64,000 bases of DNA from Pictodentalium vernedei. Its lineage: Eukaryota; Mollusca; Scaphopoda; Dentaliida; Dentaliidae. The position numbers were made by a program, and so were the translations under genes. Where the stretch lies: the NCBI GenBank assembly GCA_031216915.1, contig CM062291.1:39193621-39257620 (forward strand), in the 5' to 3' direction. Shown here piece by piece: positions 22,678 to 33,708 of this stretch. Under the pieces are notes generated by a model that worked only from the letters and a program-made list of their open reading frames with translations, was not told the origin of the DNA and searched no databases. The stretch's first letter is position 1. Every line of letters starts with the position of its first letter.

Positions 22678-22926
22678 ATAACCCTTTACCCAATGCAGAC
22701 GATATCAAAATTTATTATTTTAAATACAATTTTTTGAAATTTTTCAAAAAATTTCAACAAAACCATATCATGTGACCCCTCGTTGGAACGAGCTCATCAA
22801 GCTCGTTCAAACGAGGGGTCACATGATATGGTTTTGTTGACATTTTTTGAAAAATAATATTTTTTCAACTACTGAATTTGCATATTACGCGGGCAGATGT
22901 GGGCGATTCATTGGGTAAAGGGTTAA
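22678..22926. mobile_element. M1 MITE, inverted orientation
   Basis: The left end carries the ACCCAATGCAGACGATATCA form and the right end GCATATTACGCGGGCAGATG...GGGTAAAGGGTTAA. The left TTAA is mutated to ATAA. Confidence 0.88.
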
Positions 22927-23832
22927 TATTTTAGATTCAATAGGATGGAATATTTCAGTTTAGGCTTGTCATTTTGAGGCGGGCGATCGCCCCGGGCCGC
23001 AGTCGCCTGCCTGAGTTCAAAATTCTGCAGACGGTAAACGTCTGCCTAACCCCAATTTCTGAGGCCCATTAATTCAGTCGAAGGCACCTCAAAATTGACC
23101 ATCTCAAACAGCAATTTTCGCGGATAGAAGGAGGTAACAAAGCACAATTTGTGAAGTTTGTAGTGTGCCGTGGACTCAGTCACCCAGAGACGGTAAGTAA
23201 CTTTCCAAATACAAGCTAGACGTCTGCCAATTCCAAAGTTGTAATTAGTTATTACATTGTACATTGTCACATGTGATTACGGGACGTATTATCCCCTAGC
23301 CAGTTCGATCACCTGATGATTTGCCTGGGATGTTTCGTGAGAAAATCCAAGCTGGGACGATTCGTCTCCCAAATCTGACTGATTCGCCCCAAGTTATCAG
23401 CATCTGGCGGTGAGCAGTCAACTGGCTTGTACAGTCATCATGCAATGTATAGATACGGGCTTGGTTATTTGGATACAAAGATAACTATAACACTCACTGT
23501 TAGTGTCATGGGTAACCTGGTATCTTGCATCCAAATATTCAAGCCTGCATCTATACATTACATGATGACGTACATCTTAATTACACAAACCATATACCTT
23601 AAAATGATAGTAGTTGTCTGTCCAGCAGGCTGAAACAAAATGCCCCCTGCAAACCATAAATGGTCCTCCTGGGGTCATTTTAGGCAAACCCAAAATGGCC
23701 CTGCTAGGGAGATTTGAGGCAAACCATAATGGCCCACCTGCAATTTTCAAAATGACAAGCCTGTCAGTTGGTTTGAAAACAAAACCATACCATATTCCAG
23801 ATGACTGAATCTAAACATAAGTGATGGACTAT
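22927..23832. other. Intron, no feature recognised
   Basis: A GC-richer stretch (GGCGGGCGATCGCCCCGGGC at 22978) and short repeats of CAAACC(A)TAAATGGCC type at 23650-23735 are visible, but nothing I can name. Confidence 0.5.
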
Positions 23833-24082
23833 TTAACTGGCAGAGTGCCGATTTATTTTGAGTTACCAAAATTTGTTCACATGTCTTTGCTTTGTAGCAA
23901 TGTATGGGAGAGTGCCTGTAGGCACTCTCCCATACATTGTAACAAGGAAAACCCTTACAGGCGAAATAATTTTACTTCAAAGATAATATAAAGCATATGT
24001 ACTGAGTATTAAGCCTGTATGTTGCAGCACCAGTACTTCAGAACAAAGCCCAAATATAGGCTTCCGGCACTTTAACAGTTAA
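23833..24082. mobile_element. M3 MITE, complete, 250 bp
   Basis: TTAACTGGCAGAGTGCCG and CGGCACTTTAACAGTTAA form the ends. The central stem-loop is ACAATGTATGGGAGAGTGCC ... GGCACTCTCCCATACATTGT. It lies 129 bp downstream of the LE exon's donor. Confidence 0.88.
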
Positions 24083-24210
24083 GAATTAGACTGAATCTAG
24101 CCCAGTACAGGGTCAAATTTCTTACAGCATTTGATTGGTGGCTTGTGAGCTTGCAAATTTGTATGGAGAGAACCTACAATTATTTGAAACAAACTATAGT
24201 GTTTACTCAC

Positions 24211-24357
24211 CATCTCCACTGTCAATATTCCAGAAACCAGCATCACAGCGATCACACTGTCGTCCTTGTATATTAGGTAAACATGGACACTGCCCCGTAA
24301 TAGAATTACATGACAATAAGCTTGTATGATGTGTTCCTGGTGGGTAACATCCACACT
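24211..24357 (-). CDS. LAMC1: Laminin gamma-1-like exon: LE unit
   Basis: This 147-nt exon is phase 1 to phase 1 (49 codons). The acceptor is CCTATTTCAG at 24358-24360 and the donor is GATG|GTGAGT at 24210, a consensus site. The split codon gives E, then CGCYPPGTHHTSLLSCNSITGQCPCLPNIQGRQCDRCDAGFWNIDSGDG. It is a complete LE with CxC, CxxxTGQCxC and GRxCDxCxxGF(W) signatures; gamma-1 has SCNPVTGQCECLPHVTGQDCGACDPGFYNLQSG at this place. Phase-1 symmetric exons that carry one LE each are typical of laminin genes and permit module shuffling without frame damage. Confidence 0.96.
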
Positions 24358-24980
24358 CTGAAATAGGAACGAGTAAAACATTAAATATAAGGCTTAAAAA
24401 AAGGTTTTGGTTCTCAGGTATCACCTTTATTGAACATTTTTATGGGCTTGCACGGTCTTCCAAAATTGGTATGAAAGCACATACTTTAAAATTTTACCTC
24501 AAAACGTATCCAATTGGGTTAGCAAGTTAGTGATCACACAAGCCAAAGTCTGCTTATTTTAATTAAAAAACTAAACCTGTTTGTAAACACAACTAACGAA
24601 ATACCCCTGCATTGTGCAGGCCAACCCAAAATAAAGATTGCTATTAAGTCAATTTTTAAAAATATGTTAACACATTGTATAGGTGCTTCATTTCGATACA
24701 CAGAAAAGGAAAGGAAAATTGTTTGTTGTTGGTTGTTAACGTCACATATTTATGCACCATGGCTAATCGTGACACAACATGGAGATGAAGTCAAGTTTAG
24801 TCAATCATCGATCTACATGTTGCCCATTTTAGAGGACTTTCACCCCAAGCATTGGTGACTGGGTCCTATTTTACTAGTAAAGCGGAACTGGTTTACCACA
24901 GTAAACAAGTGCTGCTTACTTCCCGGGGTTCCCACGGGGAAAAAGGAAAATAAAGTGTCACAATATGGTGAAACAAAAAG
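24358..24980. other. Intron; short SINE-like piece near 24728
   Basis: AACGTCACATATTTATGCAC-CATGGCTAATCGTGAC at 24738-24772 matches the 3' part of the SINE family but breaks off after about 35 bases. Confidence 0.5.
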
Positions 24981-24981
24981 A

Positions 24982-25300
24982 TACCCCCGCTTGTTTAACA
25001 ATGCAAGTCTGACTATAGTTGATACAGTTTCTGGGTATATACAAATTCTATGTCCATAAAGGGAAATGACTCTGGCAATAAGATCTCGAACGACACCTGC
25101 ATTTCACTATAGGTATACAGCAATAGGATACACTTGCATACCAAATATCAAATTACTCAACCAAGAACTTTTCAAGTTATTCATTATTGAAGTTTGGGAT
25201 GGACAGACGGACAGATGGATGGAGAGATGGACGGACAGATGGACGGAGAGATGGATGGACAAGGCGAATCCTCTATACCCCCAATGGGGGTATAATAATT
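24982..25300 (+). mobile_element. Tandem-element remnant with GATACCCCCGC start
   Basis: Starts GATACCCCCGC, contains TACCAAATATCAAATTACTC, a GGACAGACGGACAGATGGAT microsatellite, and ends in the hairpin TACCCCCAATGGGGGTATAA. Same plan as the two copies at 50003-50462 and 50508-50728. Confidence 0.65.
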
Positions 25301-25640
25301 TTAGAAAATATTAGTGGTTTATGATTATTAATTAAGGACATATCAATTCTGATATTATAATTGGGGTCCATTACACAAGGTATTGCAAGTTTCATCAGCA
25401 AAACAAACTCTCCAAACACTGAACTAAGTTAAAGTCCTTAAGAAGTAAATTCTATTTAATATATAAATATGTTTGTTGTTTACTGTGGAATATTCACGTG
25501 TTGCAGTGGCAAGGTATAAAAGTACTCTCCAATTATTTAAAAACTCAAAAACTGAATATCACAGCAGGAGTACGGAAGACCGATCATCACAAAATCAGAA
25601 CAAATTTTAAGGCCTGAAAGGTAAGATTAGTGTTAGTCCT

Positions 25641-26256
25641 TTATCCCTTTACCTAACACAGTATTTTTAAAAAATAAATTAAATTTCCCCTTGTTTGAAA
25701 ACAAATTTCACGATTTTTCAATAACACCGCACAAATATGGATGTCATCGGAACCAGCTCTGCGAACTGGTTCTAATGATATCCATATTTGTATAGTTTCA
25801 TTGAGAAACTTCAGAAATATTTTTGGCTATGGTAGGCTTATTCTGGTTAATTTTATGGCCGTTTTTGGCCGCTATGTTAGGTTAAGGGTAATTTATTTAT
25901 TGGTGTTTAAGGTCACATATTTCTGCATAATGGATAATCATGGCGACAGTTTTACGGGTGGAAGAAGCCGGAGTACCCGGAGAGAACCACTGAGCAATGG
26001 TGAGCAACTGTCAGTTCCCCAACATACTAACTCCACACAAGCATGGTTAGCATTGGTTGAAGACAGGTGCACCATCGACGTGCAGTACGCCTTAGTACAC
26101 GAAGCCACAGTGCCCCCCACGTGGGTAATGGGGGGTGAAGTGTCTTGCGCAAGGACACAATGCAGTTGCCGCTGGTGGGATTCAAACCGAGGACTTCTCG
26201 GCTTGCAGTCTGCACCTCTAGCTAATGAGCCACCATGCCCCCAGGTTAAGGGTTAA
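25641..26256. mobile_element. M2 MITE with SINE inserted at its right end
   Basis: Starts TTATCCCTTTACCTAACAC and ends GTTAGGTTAAGGGTTAA, with a central palindrome CAAATATGGATGTCAT...TGATATCCATATTTG. The SINE (25890-26242) entered 11 bp before the end. Confidence 0.75.
25890..26242 (-). mobile_element. tRNA-derived SINE with 11-bp target duplication
   Basis: On the minus strand it starts GGGGGCATGGTGGCTCATTA (box A decayed) and has GGTTTGAATCCC at the box B site, the CTTGCGCAAGACACTTCACC block and the AATAAATAAATT tail. AGGTTAAGGGT lies at 25879-25889 and again at 26243-26253. The open frames of 171, 60 and 62 aa here are SINE translations. Confidence 0.9.
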
Positions 26257-26502
26257 CCCTTTACCTACGTAACGGCCAAAACCGGCCAGCGCTATTCTCA
26301 AAAATCGCCAATTAATTTTCAAAATATTTTCATTTGTTGTCTCCAAAACATAGGTTATGACCCCTCGTTGGAACGAGCTCGTCAAGCTCGTTCCAACGAG
26401 GGGTCATAACCTATGTTTTTGAGACAAAAAATGAAAAAAATTAGTTATTCAAGAATTTTTTTTGCAAGTGTTGTCTGCTTTTCATGTTAGGTTAAGGGTT
26501 AA
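26253..26502. mobile_element. M2 MITE, complete, 250 bp
   Basis: TTAACCCTTTACC...AACGGCCAAAACCGGCCAGC to TTCATGTTAGGTTAAGGGTTAA in pieces; the centre is CATAGGTTATGACCCCTCGT and its complement. It abuts the preceding M2 copy at one TTAA. Confidence 0.88.
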
Positions 26503-26957
26503 AGAAAGTAAAGTTGTAAAAACTTGACAAGCCCTGTGCTTCAATGAAGTACAAGCCTTTCTTATAGGCCTCCCCTTTCAGTTCAAAGTTCTGATCCAAT
26601 ACACTTCAGGGCCTCGGAACAATTGTTCCCAGGGATGAGCACAATACAGCTTTACCAATAATAACCAAACAGTCATGGGAATAATATTTAGTCATGTCTT
26701 GGAATGCCTTTACTTGTGGCCAAAACTTAATTAGAATCACTACCCAAGCTACATAACAGAACAGGTTTGAAGTGTAGTGAAAATTCTGAGAAACTGTCTA
26801 GGACTATAGAGCTTGCTAAGATGCCTATACATGAAGCCAAGAGGGCTAAACAGGCAGTCAGAAGTCGATTATCAAACTACCAGGCTAAAAGCTTGTGGTG
26901 TAGTAGTAGTTAGTTGTTGAAGACTCTGACGATTTGTTATGAAAATAAAACTATTAC

Positions 26958-27070
26958 CTTTACACTGTCCTTTAGGTAATGCCAATGCATCACCATAATA
27001 ATTGGGCAAACATTCTTCACAATGGACACCTGCCGTGTTGTGTACACATTTCAAACACTCGCCAGTCGTC
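26958..27070 (-). CDS. LAMC1: Laminin gamma-1-like exon: second part of the nidogen-binding LE
   Basis: This 113-nt exon is phase 2 in and phase 1 out. The acceptor is TCTTTTACAG at 27071-27073 and the donor is AAAG|GTAATAG at 26957. The first base G completes ATG (Met) begun on the previous exon. The peptide TTGECLKCVHNTAGVHCEECLPNYYGDALALPKGQCK follows, matching gamma-1 [27 protein letters not shown]. The nidogen-binding module is thus split across a 6.5-kb intron. This is the only phase-2 junction among those visible, and its agreement on both sides is good support for both exon models. Confidence 0.96.
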
Positions 27071-27174
27071 CTGTAAAAGAAATCATCAATACAGGTCATA
27101 AAAGCTGCCAATAAGTCACAAAGACCTTTCTCATATATTTATAAATGCAGTTATTTTGCCAGTTCTGCACACTT

Positions 27175-27500
27175 GCAAGTTCTGCACTTTCTCTCTTTAC
27201 CCAATTTTGGCTGCCACATGCTCTCCTTTTATAAACACCACCCCTCAACCCCCCCTCCCCCCCCCCCCCCCAAAAAAAAAAATGAAATGAAATGCTTCAT
27301 TGCAAGAAGACTTGGCAATGCTTTAGCATTGCAAAGCCTTCTTGCTCTCAAGGAACAAAATACACCACCACCCATGCTATTCTGTAGATTATGAGGCCTA
27401 TAAAATAAAACAAGAACATGAACTTTTGGTGGCAAAGAAATAATTACAGAAATAAAAAACAAAAAAAGAATGGCCTCAGAAACAGATCTACTTTTTATGG
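27175..27500 (-). repeat. R5 repeat, copy 2
   Basis: Reverse-complement match to copies at 690-1015 and 30640-30910: GCAAGAAGACTTGGCAATGC...GCATTGCAAAGCCTTCTTGC, TAGATTATGAGGCC, AAACAAGAACATGAACTTTT. Contains a poly-C/A run at 27247-27282. Confidence 0.7.
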
Positions 27501-27504
27501 CCTT

Positions 27505-27699
27505 ATTACTGTTTTTTAAATTTTTAAAAAAAATATCAACAAAACCATATCATATGACACCTCACTGGAACGAGCTCGACAAGCTCGTTCCAATGTGACG
27601 TCACATGATATGGTTTGGGTGAAATTTTTTGGAACATAAATTTTTTTAATTTGTAAATTACGTGGGTGGATGTGGCTGATACGTTGGGTAAAGGGTTAA
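27505..27699. mobile_element. M1 MITE, left end lost
   Basis: The stem ATATCAACAAAACCATATCA / TGATATGGTTTGGGTGAAAT and right end GTTGGGTAAAGGGTTAA are clear. The left TTAACCC end is absent, and the region begins in a T/A-rich stretch abutting R5. Confidence 0.75.
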
Positions 27700-27794
27700 G
27701 TGTGAGCACCTGACAAAAGCCCATTCTTTCTTCACAAAGAGATTTAAATCTTTCAACAAACTTCTCAATTATTCTGATTGAACTGAACAAACTT

Positions 27795-28500
27795 GTGAAC
27801 CATCTTCACACAGGTGGTATATATATTTATTATATGCTAAACGATAGATTATTGAAAAAATCACGGAAAGAGAGAAATCGTATCCCCCTCTGTGAAGATA
27901 AAAAAATTTTCAATTTCACAGTATCAATCAAAATGACGGCTTTCAAAGCATCACTTCAAGGTGAAACGAGTCAAATTACCACTGGAAATGATCAATTTGT
28001 TCTAAAAACGTATAATGAAAAGAAAATCTAGTGTTTTAGAGTGGATACCAATCATTTCCAGCAATAATTTAACATGTATTCACCTTGAATTGATGTATGA
28101 AACCTGCCAGCTGAATCAGATCGCAAGACGCTACCTGTTCCGAGTATCAATCAAATCACTTCCGCATAACAATGCGCATCAGCTCATTTCAACCTTGTAT
28201 TGATGCATGAAAATAAACAACTGATGCACAGATAGTGTCTTGCGATCTGATTCAGCTGGCAGGTTTCATGCATCAATACAGGGTCGAAATGAGTGGAACT
28301 ATCGATAGGAATGATCAGATACTTATAAACAGCATATAATAAAAAGAAAATCTAGTGTTTTTGAGTGGATACCAAAAATCATCTTACTCGAGACCGAGGA
28401 AAAAGGTTATTTTTGCTCGCGTAAGAGCTCGCGAAAAATAAACATTTGTCTTGGTCACTCATGAGATAATTTTCGGTATCCACTCAAAGACAATAGATAT
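27795..28500. repeat. Cluster of fold-back repeats
   Basis: AACCTGCCAGCTGAATCAGA at 28101 and its complement TCTGATTCAGCTGGCAGGTT at 28247 form one hairpin. ATCTAGTGTTTT(A/T)GAGTGGATACCA occurs twice in direct order (28026, 28350), and the second pairs with GGTATCCACTCAAAGACAAT at 28475. The unit looks like overlapping MITEs; class unknown. Confidence 0.65.
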
Positions 28501-28737
28501 CCTCTATATATCAAGCATGAAGGCATTTGAACTGGTGGTTTGTGAGGAGATTTTGTTGAACTGTTTTCCCCATTTAGCTTTACCAGAGCTCAGTTTGTAT
28601 TAACGAGCGCTTTTGAGATTAATTCACTTCAGTTCCAAAATAATGAAAGAAGCACTGCTCACAGTGACCACACCACTGACTTTCAACATAAAATGCTTTT
28701 TATCTATACAGGGTATCGCTATTCCTGTCTCTTAAAA

Positions 28738-28985
28738 TTAACCCTTTACCCAACGAATCGCCTGCATCCCCCCTCGTAATATGCAAATTCAGCATTTGAA
28801 AAAATATTATTTTGCAAAAAATTTCAACAAAACCATATCATGTGACCCCTCGTTGGAACGAACTCGTTGAGCTCGTTCCAACGAGGGGTCACATGATATG
28901 GTTTTGTTAAAATTTTTTGAAAATTTTAAAAAATGATATTTAAAATAATAAATTTTGATATCGTCTGCGTTGGGTAAAGGGTTAA
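28738..28985. mobile_element. M1 MITE, complete, 248 bp
   Basis: TTAACCCTTTACCCAACGAA to CTGCGTTGGGTAAAGGGTTAA (in parts), perfect terminal TTAA on both sides, with the central CTCGTTGGAACGAACTCG palindrome. Confidence 0.93.
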
Positions 28986-28989
28986 GCAG

Positions 28990-30030
28990 TGTTCCCCATG
29001 AATGATTTATTGCTGATTGATTACGGAGTACATTTTCAGTAAAAGTTCATGTCAATTGTCAGCATATCCAATTACCCACTTGTATCTGGCACCTGCGATA
29101 CAGATTTTTATCAGAGGCCCCAATAGATCATGTATCTGAGTAATTATGGACTCAATACATCTCAATGTAAGATAAAATAAAACGAGAGCACCGCTGGGCA
29201 TTGCATCATACGCCCGTGAACTGTTCAAATTGTACCATTTTAACACATTTGCAATTTTTTTAGAGTGTGAGAAATTTATACTGGCATATATATATATGTT
29301 ACGGTCAGACTTTTGAAATCAGTGATTTTGTGAAATGACTAAATTTTTCAGTCATTTGAGAAAAAGACTAAAAATTAAGGACAATAGCTTCACAAAAGGA
29401 CTCAATAATTTAATAATTTCAAAAAAAAATTCTTGATTTCACAGTTTGACTGTAACATATTTATATAGATATATATATATTAGAAACACTGAAGCTTCCT
29501 ATCTTTAGTTATTTATTTATTGGTGTTTAAGGTTAGAGGATTTCCAACTCAAGCATTGGTGAATGAATCCTATTTGGACTGTAAAATCTTATTTGTTTTC
29601 CAAAGAAAACAAGTACTGTTTCACTTCCTGTGGTTTACATAGAGGCATGTGTATAGAAAAAGATATAAAGTTTAAATAAAACACATCAAAACCATGAGAT
29701 TTATTTGACTAGTCAGTTTGTTAAGTGGGTAATTATTTGACCAATTAATTATTTGACGCAACAAGTCACACAATATTGGTGTGTTTTCTTTGAACTTCAT
29801 ACATTTTTATTTGCATTTTCCAACGTTTCATGGTAGTTTTGCAATATATCTGAAGTGAGTATTAGATTTATATGGTTGAGACCCCATGATCACACTGTGA
29901 ACCTGTTCGACCTCTCTAGCTTCACTTGACAGTGATTTGTCATGCTGCAAAATTATAAAGGACGCCAAAGTGGTTTCACTAATATGTATCAGTGCGAGAG
30001 GTTTCAAGAATTACTTTACCTTATACATCA
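28990..30030. other. Intron; SINE tail fragment at 29508
   Basis: TATTTATTGGTGTTTAAGGT at 29512-29531 is the SINE 3' tail only. TCACAAAAGGACTC and AGTCATTTGAG repeats with TATA runs at 29285 and 29470 look like a small fold-back (TGTTACGGTCAGACTTTTGA / TTTGACTGTAACATA). No gene. Confidence 0.55.
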
Positions 30031-30036
30031 TATAAT

Positions 30037-30590
30037 GTCCAACAGGGGCCATAATTCAGGCAAAAATTGTTCAGACCGACCCCATCTTCGAACTTGACCT
30101 GCATTTTGTTGTGATTAAACCACATACCAAGTTTGGAGCCGATCGGAAAACAAATACTAAAGTTATCATCTGGAAACCAAATATTTGATGAATTCTAAGT
30201 CCAACAGGGGCCATAATTCAGGCAAAAATTGTTCAGACCAACCCCATATTCGAACTTGACCTGTATTTTGTTGTGATTAAACCACATACCAAATTTGGAG
30301 CCGATCGGAAAACAAATACCAAAGTTATCATCCAGAAACCAAATATTTGACGAATTCTAAGTCCAACAGGGGCCATAATTCAGGCGAAAAATGTTCAGAC
30401 CGACCCCATATTCGAACTTGACCTGTATTTTGTTGTGATTACAGCACATACCAAATTTGGAGCCGATCGGAAAACAAATACTAAAGTTATTGTTCGGAAA
30501 TCAAACGGACGGACAGACGGACGGATGGACAGACGGACGGACAATGCCATACTATAATACGTCCCGTTTTTCAAACGGGCGTATAAAAAA
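30037..30590 (+). repeat. Tandem array T3, 162-bp unit, three copies, with hairpin terminus
   Basis: GTCCAACAGGGGCCATAATT begins at 30037, 30199 and 30361. The unit contains CACATACCAAGTTTGGAGCC. It ends in a GGACGGACAGACGG microsatellite and the hairpin ACGTCCCGTTTTTCAAACGG-GCGT at 30559-30582. Confidence 0.9.
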
Positions 30591-30629
30591 CATGTAGACA
30601 GTCAGTTTGTGATACCATACTCTGTCCAA

Positions 30630-30935
30630 CAATGGAGAATTAGGCCCCACAAAGTAGAACTTGTTTCTCGGGCCATTTTTTGAAAAATTCCATGTGGGCA
30701 GGAGTTTTTTTATTTTTGTAATTATTTCTTTGCCATCAACAGTTAATGTTCTTGGTTTGTTTTATGTTTTAGGCCTCATAATCTACAGAATAGCATGGGC
30801 GATGGTGTATTTCATCCTTTGAGTGCAAGAAGGCTTTGCAATTCTAAAGCATTGCAAAGCCTTCTTTCATTCAAGGGACAAATTTATCAATTTTATTAAC
30901 TTGGGTAAAATACCAGACATAAGGCCATACAAAGT
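30630..30935 (+). repeat. R5 repeat, copy 3
   Basis: Contains the full palindromic centre AGAAGGCTTTGCAATTCTAA-AGCATTGCAAAGCCTTCT with the family flanks. A further partial relative follows at 30940-31010. Confidence 0.75.
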
Positions 30936-30939
30936 TGAT

Positions 30940-32180
30940 TGTCTGTTTCTCATGCCATTTTTTCCAAAAATGCATGCGGGTGGGCGGGGTTTTTTTTCTT
31001 TTTATTTTCTCCCCGAGAGGTTGTTTGTGGTAATTTGACCCCCATCCAAACGCTTGGTGGACCACGCAAAATTTTGCAAATATATTGGTTATTCACCACA
31101 GGGGTGTTGGGTCGTAAATGAAGTGGGGTTTGAATGTTTGTTTTTTCAGTGAAACGTGAAAATTATAACACAGGACGAAAGTCACGAAACGCCTCGTGGG
31201 TGAAACGTCTCGGGTTGAAACGTCTCTGGGACAAATCAAATGTCGAAGTGCCAACTTTCAGAGATTTATTTTACCCCCCAAAAAAAATCCTTTCACAACC
31301 TGCCTAATAAAATCATGAGTCGCAATTTTTTCCCATTATATTCAAAATTATCACAACCCATTTGAACGGGCAGTTCATCCATAAATCATATTTTTTTTAA
31401 ATCTGAAAATGAAACACAAAACGAATGTTTGTGTGTTTTTATTAACCAATTCGATCGCACATACCCGCCTATATACAATTTATTTTCAACTATGACTGTT
31501 ACTTTTATATCAAGCAACGGTTACTATTAGTTATCCAATTATCCTGCATCTCAAATGCATTTATTTAAATTAACTGGGAAACTCGTAACGGTTTCAAATA
31601 ACAGTACACAAATTCCCAATGATGGCCATTTACAATACAAATGTTACTAAAAATAAATGCCAGGAGACTGTGTTCCATTCAACATAGCACCTGACTTTGC
31701 AGACTTTCTGAGGTTTGGTGCAAATTAAACGTGGTGCGAATCGACCATTCTCCTTTGTGACTGTTTGTTGTCAGACTGAAAGACACCTTCCTTCTTGCTG
31801 TCATTATGACTTACCTTTTACAGAATAAAACACTTTCTGTCGTGAATATTGCTAAAACCCACCCACTTTATTAAGGTATGATGTAGAAAAAGCTTGAAGT
31901 GTGTTAATTTAAAATTTGCGAACGCATCGATATCGATTTACCGAAATGAGCACAATATCTCAAATTTTTTTGGAAGATTTTTTTGGTGTCATAAAAAGGT
32001 TGCATGCGCACCAAAAATGACCATGCGCGCGGGCCTGAGAAACAGAGGTTCTTTTTTTTATAGCCTAAAACACTTAATTTTTTTAAAGTTTGCATTGATT
32101 ATAAAAAGAGAGCATGTGGCAGCCAATAGAACCATGCGGGAGGGCCTGACTCAGGAACAGATTTTTAACTTCTAGGCCTT
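30940..32180. other. Intron, mixed repeat fragments
   Basis: ACGAAACGCCTCGTGGG and GAAACGTCTC repeats (31185-31225) echo those at 6350 and 11290. 32080-32180 carries the AAGTTTGCATTG(A)TTATAAA fragment also at 3440. No exon pattern. Confidence 0.5.
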
Positions 32181-32443
32181 ATTATTATTATTATTTATTA
32201 GATATAATCTTCTTTCCAAGAATTTCCAATTATCAAGCCTGGCAGATATAACTTCATACTCGGCGGATATAATCCATTCTCGGCCAATATGAACCAACCT
32301 AGAGATATCCCCTTGATGTATTACTAGGCACAACCAATTTAGTTCACACTCAAATCTGCACATATGTTTCATAACATTCATGTCTGGAAGCAAAGGCTCA
32401 CTACAGAGGATTTGAGATCTATTTCAATACGAGTAAGATGTAA

Positions 32444-32680
32444 TTAACCCTTTACCCAACGTAAAGGCCAAAACCGGCCAGCACTATTAACAAAAATCAG
32501 CATTCAATTTTCATTATTTTTTTCATTTTTGTCTCAGAAACATAGGTTATGACCCCTCTTTGGAACGAGCTTGTTCCAATGAGGGGTCATAACCTATGTT
32601 TTTGAGACAAAAAATGAAAAAAATTAGTAATTCAAGAATTTTGTTTGCAAGTATCATCTGCTTTTCATGTAAAGGGTTAA
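32444..32680. mobile_element. M2 MITE, complete, 237 bp
   Basis: TTAACCCTTTACCCAACGTA, AAAACCGGCCAGCACTATTA, the palindrome AACATAGGTTATGACCCCTC / GAGGGGTCATAACCTATGTT and end ATGTAAAGGGTTAA. Confidence 0.9.
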
Positions 32681-33153
32681 AGAAGGATTGCCAATTTTTT
32701 AGCCTGTTCAAAGAATTTAACTCATTACCCAATGTAAAAGACTTTATTATATGACCATGTAATTTAACCGCTAAATATCACTACTGTTTGACGATCTTTT
32801 CCTGGTCCCCGAAAAATCCAGTGTGGAATCCGATTCCGTATAACTATAGTATGACTATTTATGGATGCATTCGAATTCACATAATTAGCTCTTCCAGTCA
32901 CAGAGAGTTCTTTACTCAGAGCTGGAATGGGTGCACTAGAATGGCAGTCCGGGTTTTTATTGTATTCACATTTTTTTATCGTATTCATGTGCATCAGGGG
33001 ATCCCCGGAAGTGTGCACCTGTCACAAGAATAAATGTAAACAAAAATAGTTCTTTTTTACTTCAATCCAATTTACCAAAAAAAGGTTGGGGGAATTGTTA
33101 ATGCTAGCGTTGGCATGCGATGTTGAACTATAAGTCATATAATAAACCTTTTA

Positions 33154-33316
33154 TCGCTACAGTGAGATGGTCTGGGTTGCAGTATCACATAGAGTTGAGG
33201 AGTTCAGATCGTCAGATCAAACGAGCTGCCACAGGCAACAAGTTTGATCCAGCGGTATGACCTCCTCAACTCGACGTGATACTATGTCCCAGATCACTTT
33301 ACTGTAGCGATAATAT
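33154..33316. repeat. Long imperfect palindrome, ~55-nt arms
   Basis: ATCGCTACAGTGAGATGGTC...GAGTTGAGGAG pairs with CTCCTCAACTCG...GATCACTTTACTGTAGCGAT; the loop is about 45 nt. A decayed M2-type element follows at 33340-33480. Confidence 0.8.
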
Positions 33317-33574
33317 GCATATATTTGGCCTGCACAATTCACAAAGCTGACATTCAAATTTGATTGATTTGTCAATTTTTGCCTCAAAAACACAGCTTAT
33401 GACCCTCTCATTGGAACAAGCACATCAATCTTGTTCCAATGATGGGTAATATGCTATGTCATGGGGGCAAAATGTGAAGGATTTTAGTAAAGAAAAACCT
33501 ATGCAAGTGATATATGTTGGTACTGTTTGGTACCAGGTAAAACAATAAATTGAACAATAATCTATATCCCTTAC

Positions 33575-33704
33575 ATGTTGCAGTTACCAACAGCATTTGG
33601 ATCAATGTTGTCATTACATGCACATTTCTCACATCGTCGGGCTGGCCCATAAGCACCTTGAGGGTCACCACTGTATCCATCTAAACAAAATTCACACTGG
33701 TCTC
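33575..33704 (-). CDS. LAMC1: Laminin gamma-1-like exon with nidogen-binding motif NIDPNAV
   Basis: This 130-nt exon is phase 1 in and phase 2 out. The acceptor is a T-rich tract ending CCAG at 33705-33708 and the donor is ACAT|GTAAGG at 33574. The peptide is DQCEFCLDGYSGDPQGAYGPARRC, EKCACNDNIDPNAVGNCN and the first two bases of Met. The heptapeptide NIDPNAV (33589-33609) is the nidogen-binding loop of LE module III4 in laminin gamma-1; the Asp, Asn and Val that make the contact in the family are all present. This is the strongest evidence that the gene is gamma-1-like rather than alpha, beta or perlecan. The remainder of the same LE, TTGECLKC..., is on the next exon. Confidence 0.97.
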
Positions 33705-33708
33705 CTGG

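Noticed and set aside
25741-26256. 171-aa open frame on the plus strand
   Set aside because: It runs through an M2 MITE and then antisense through the SINE; no domain, and the same peptide pieces recur in other SINE copies.
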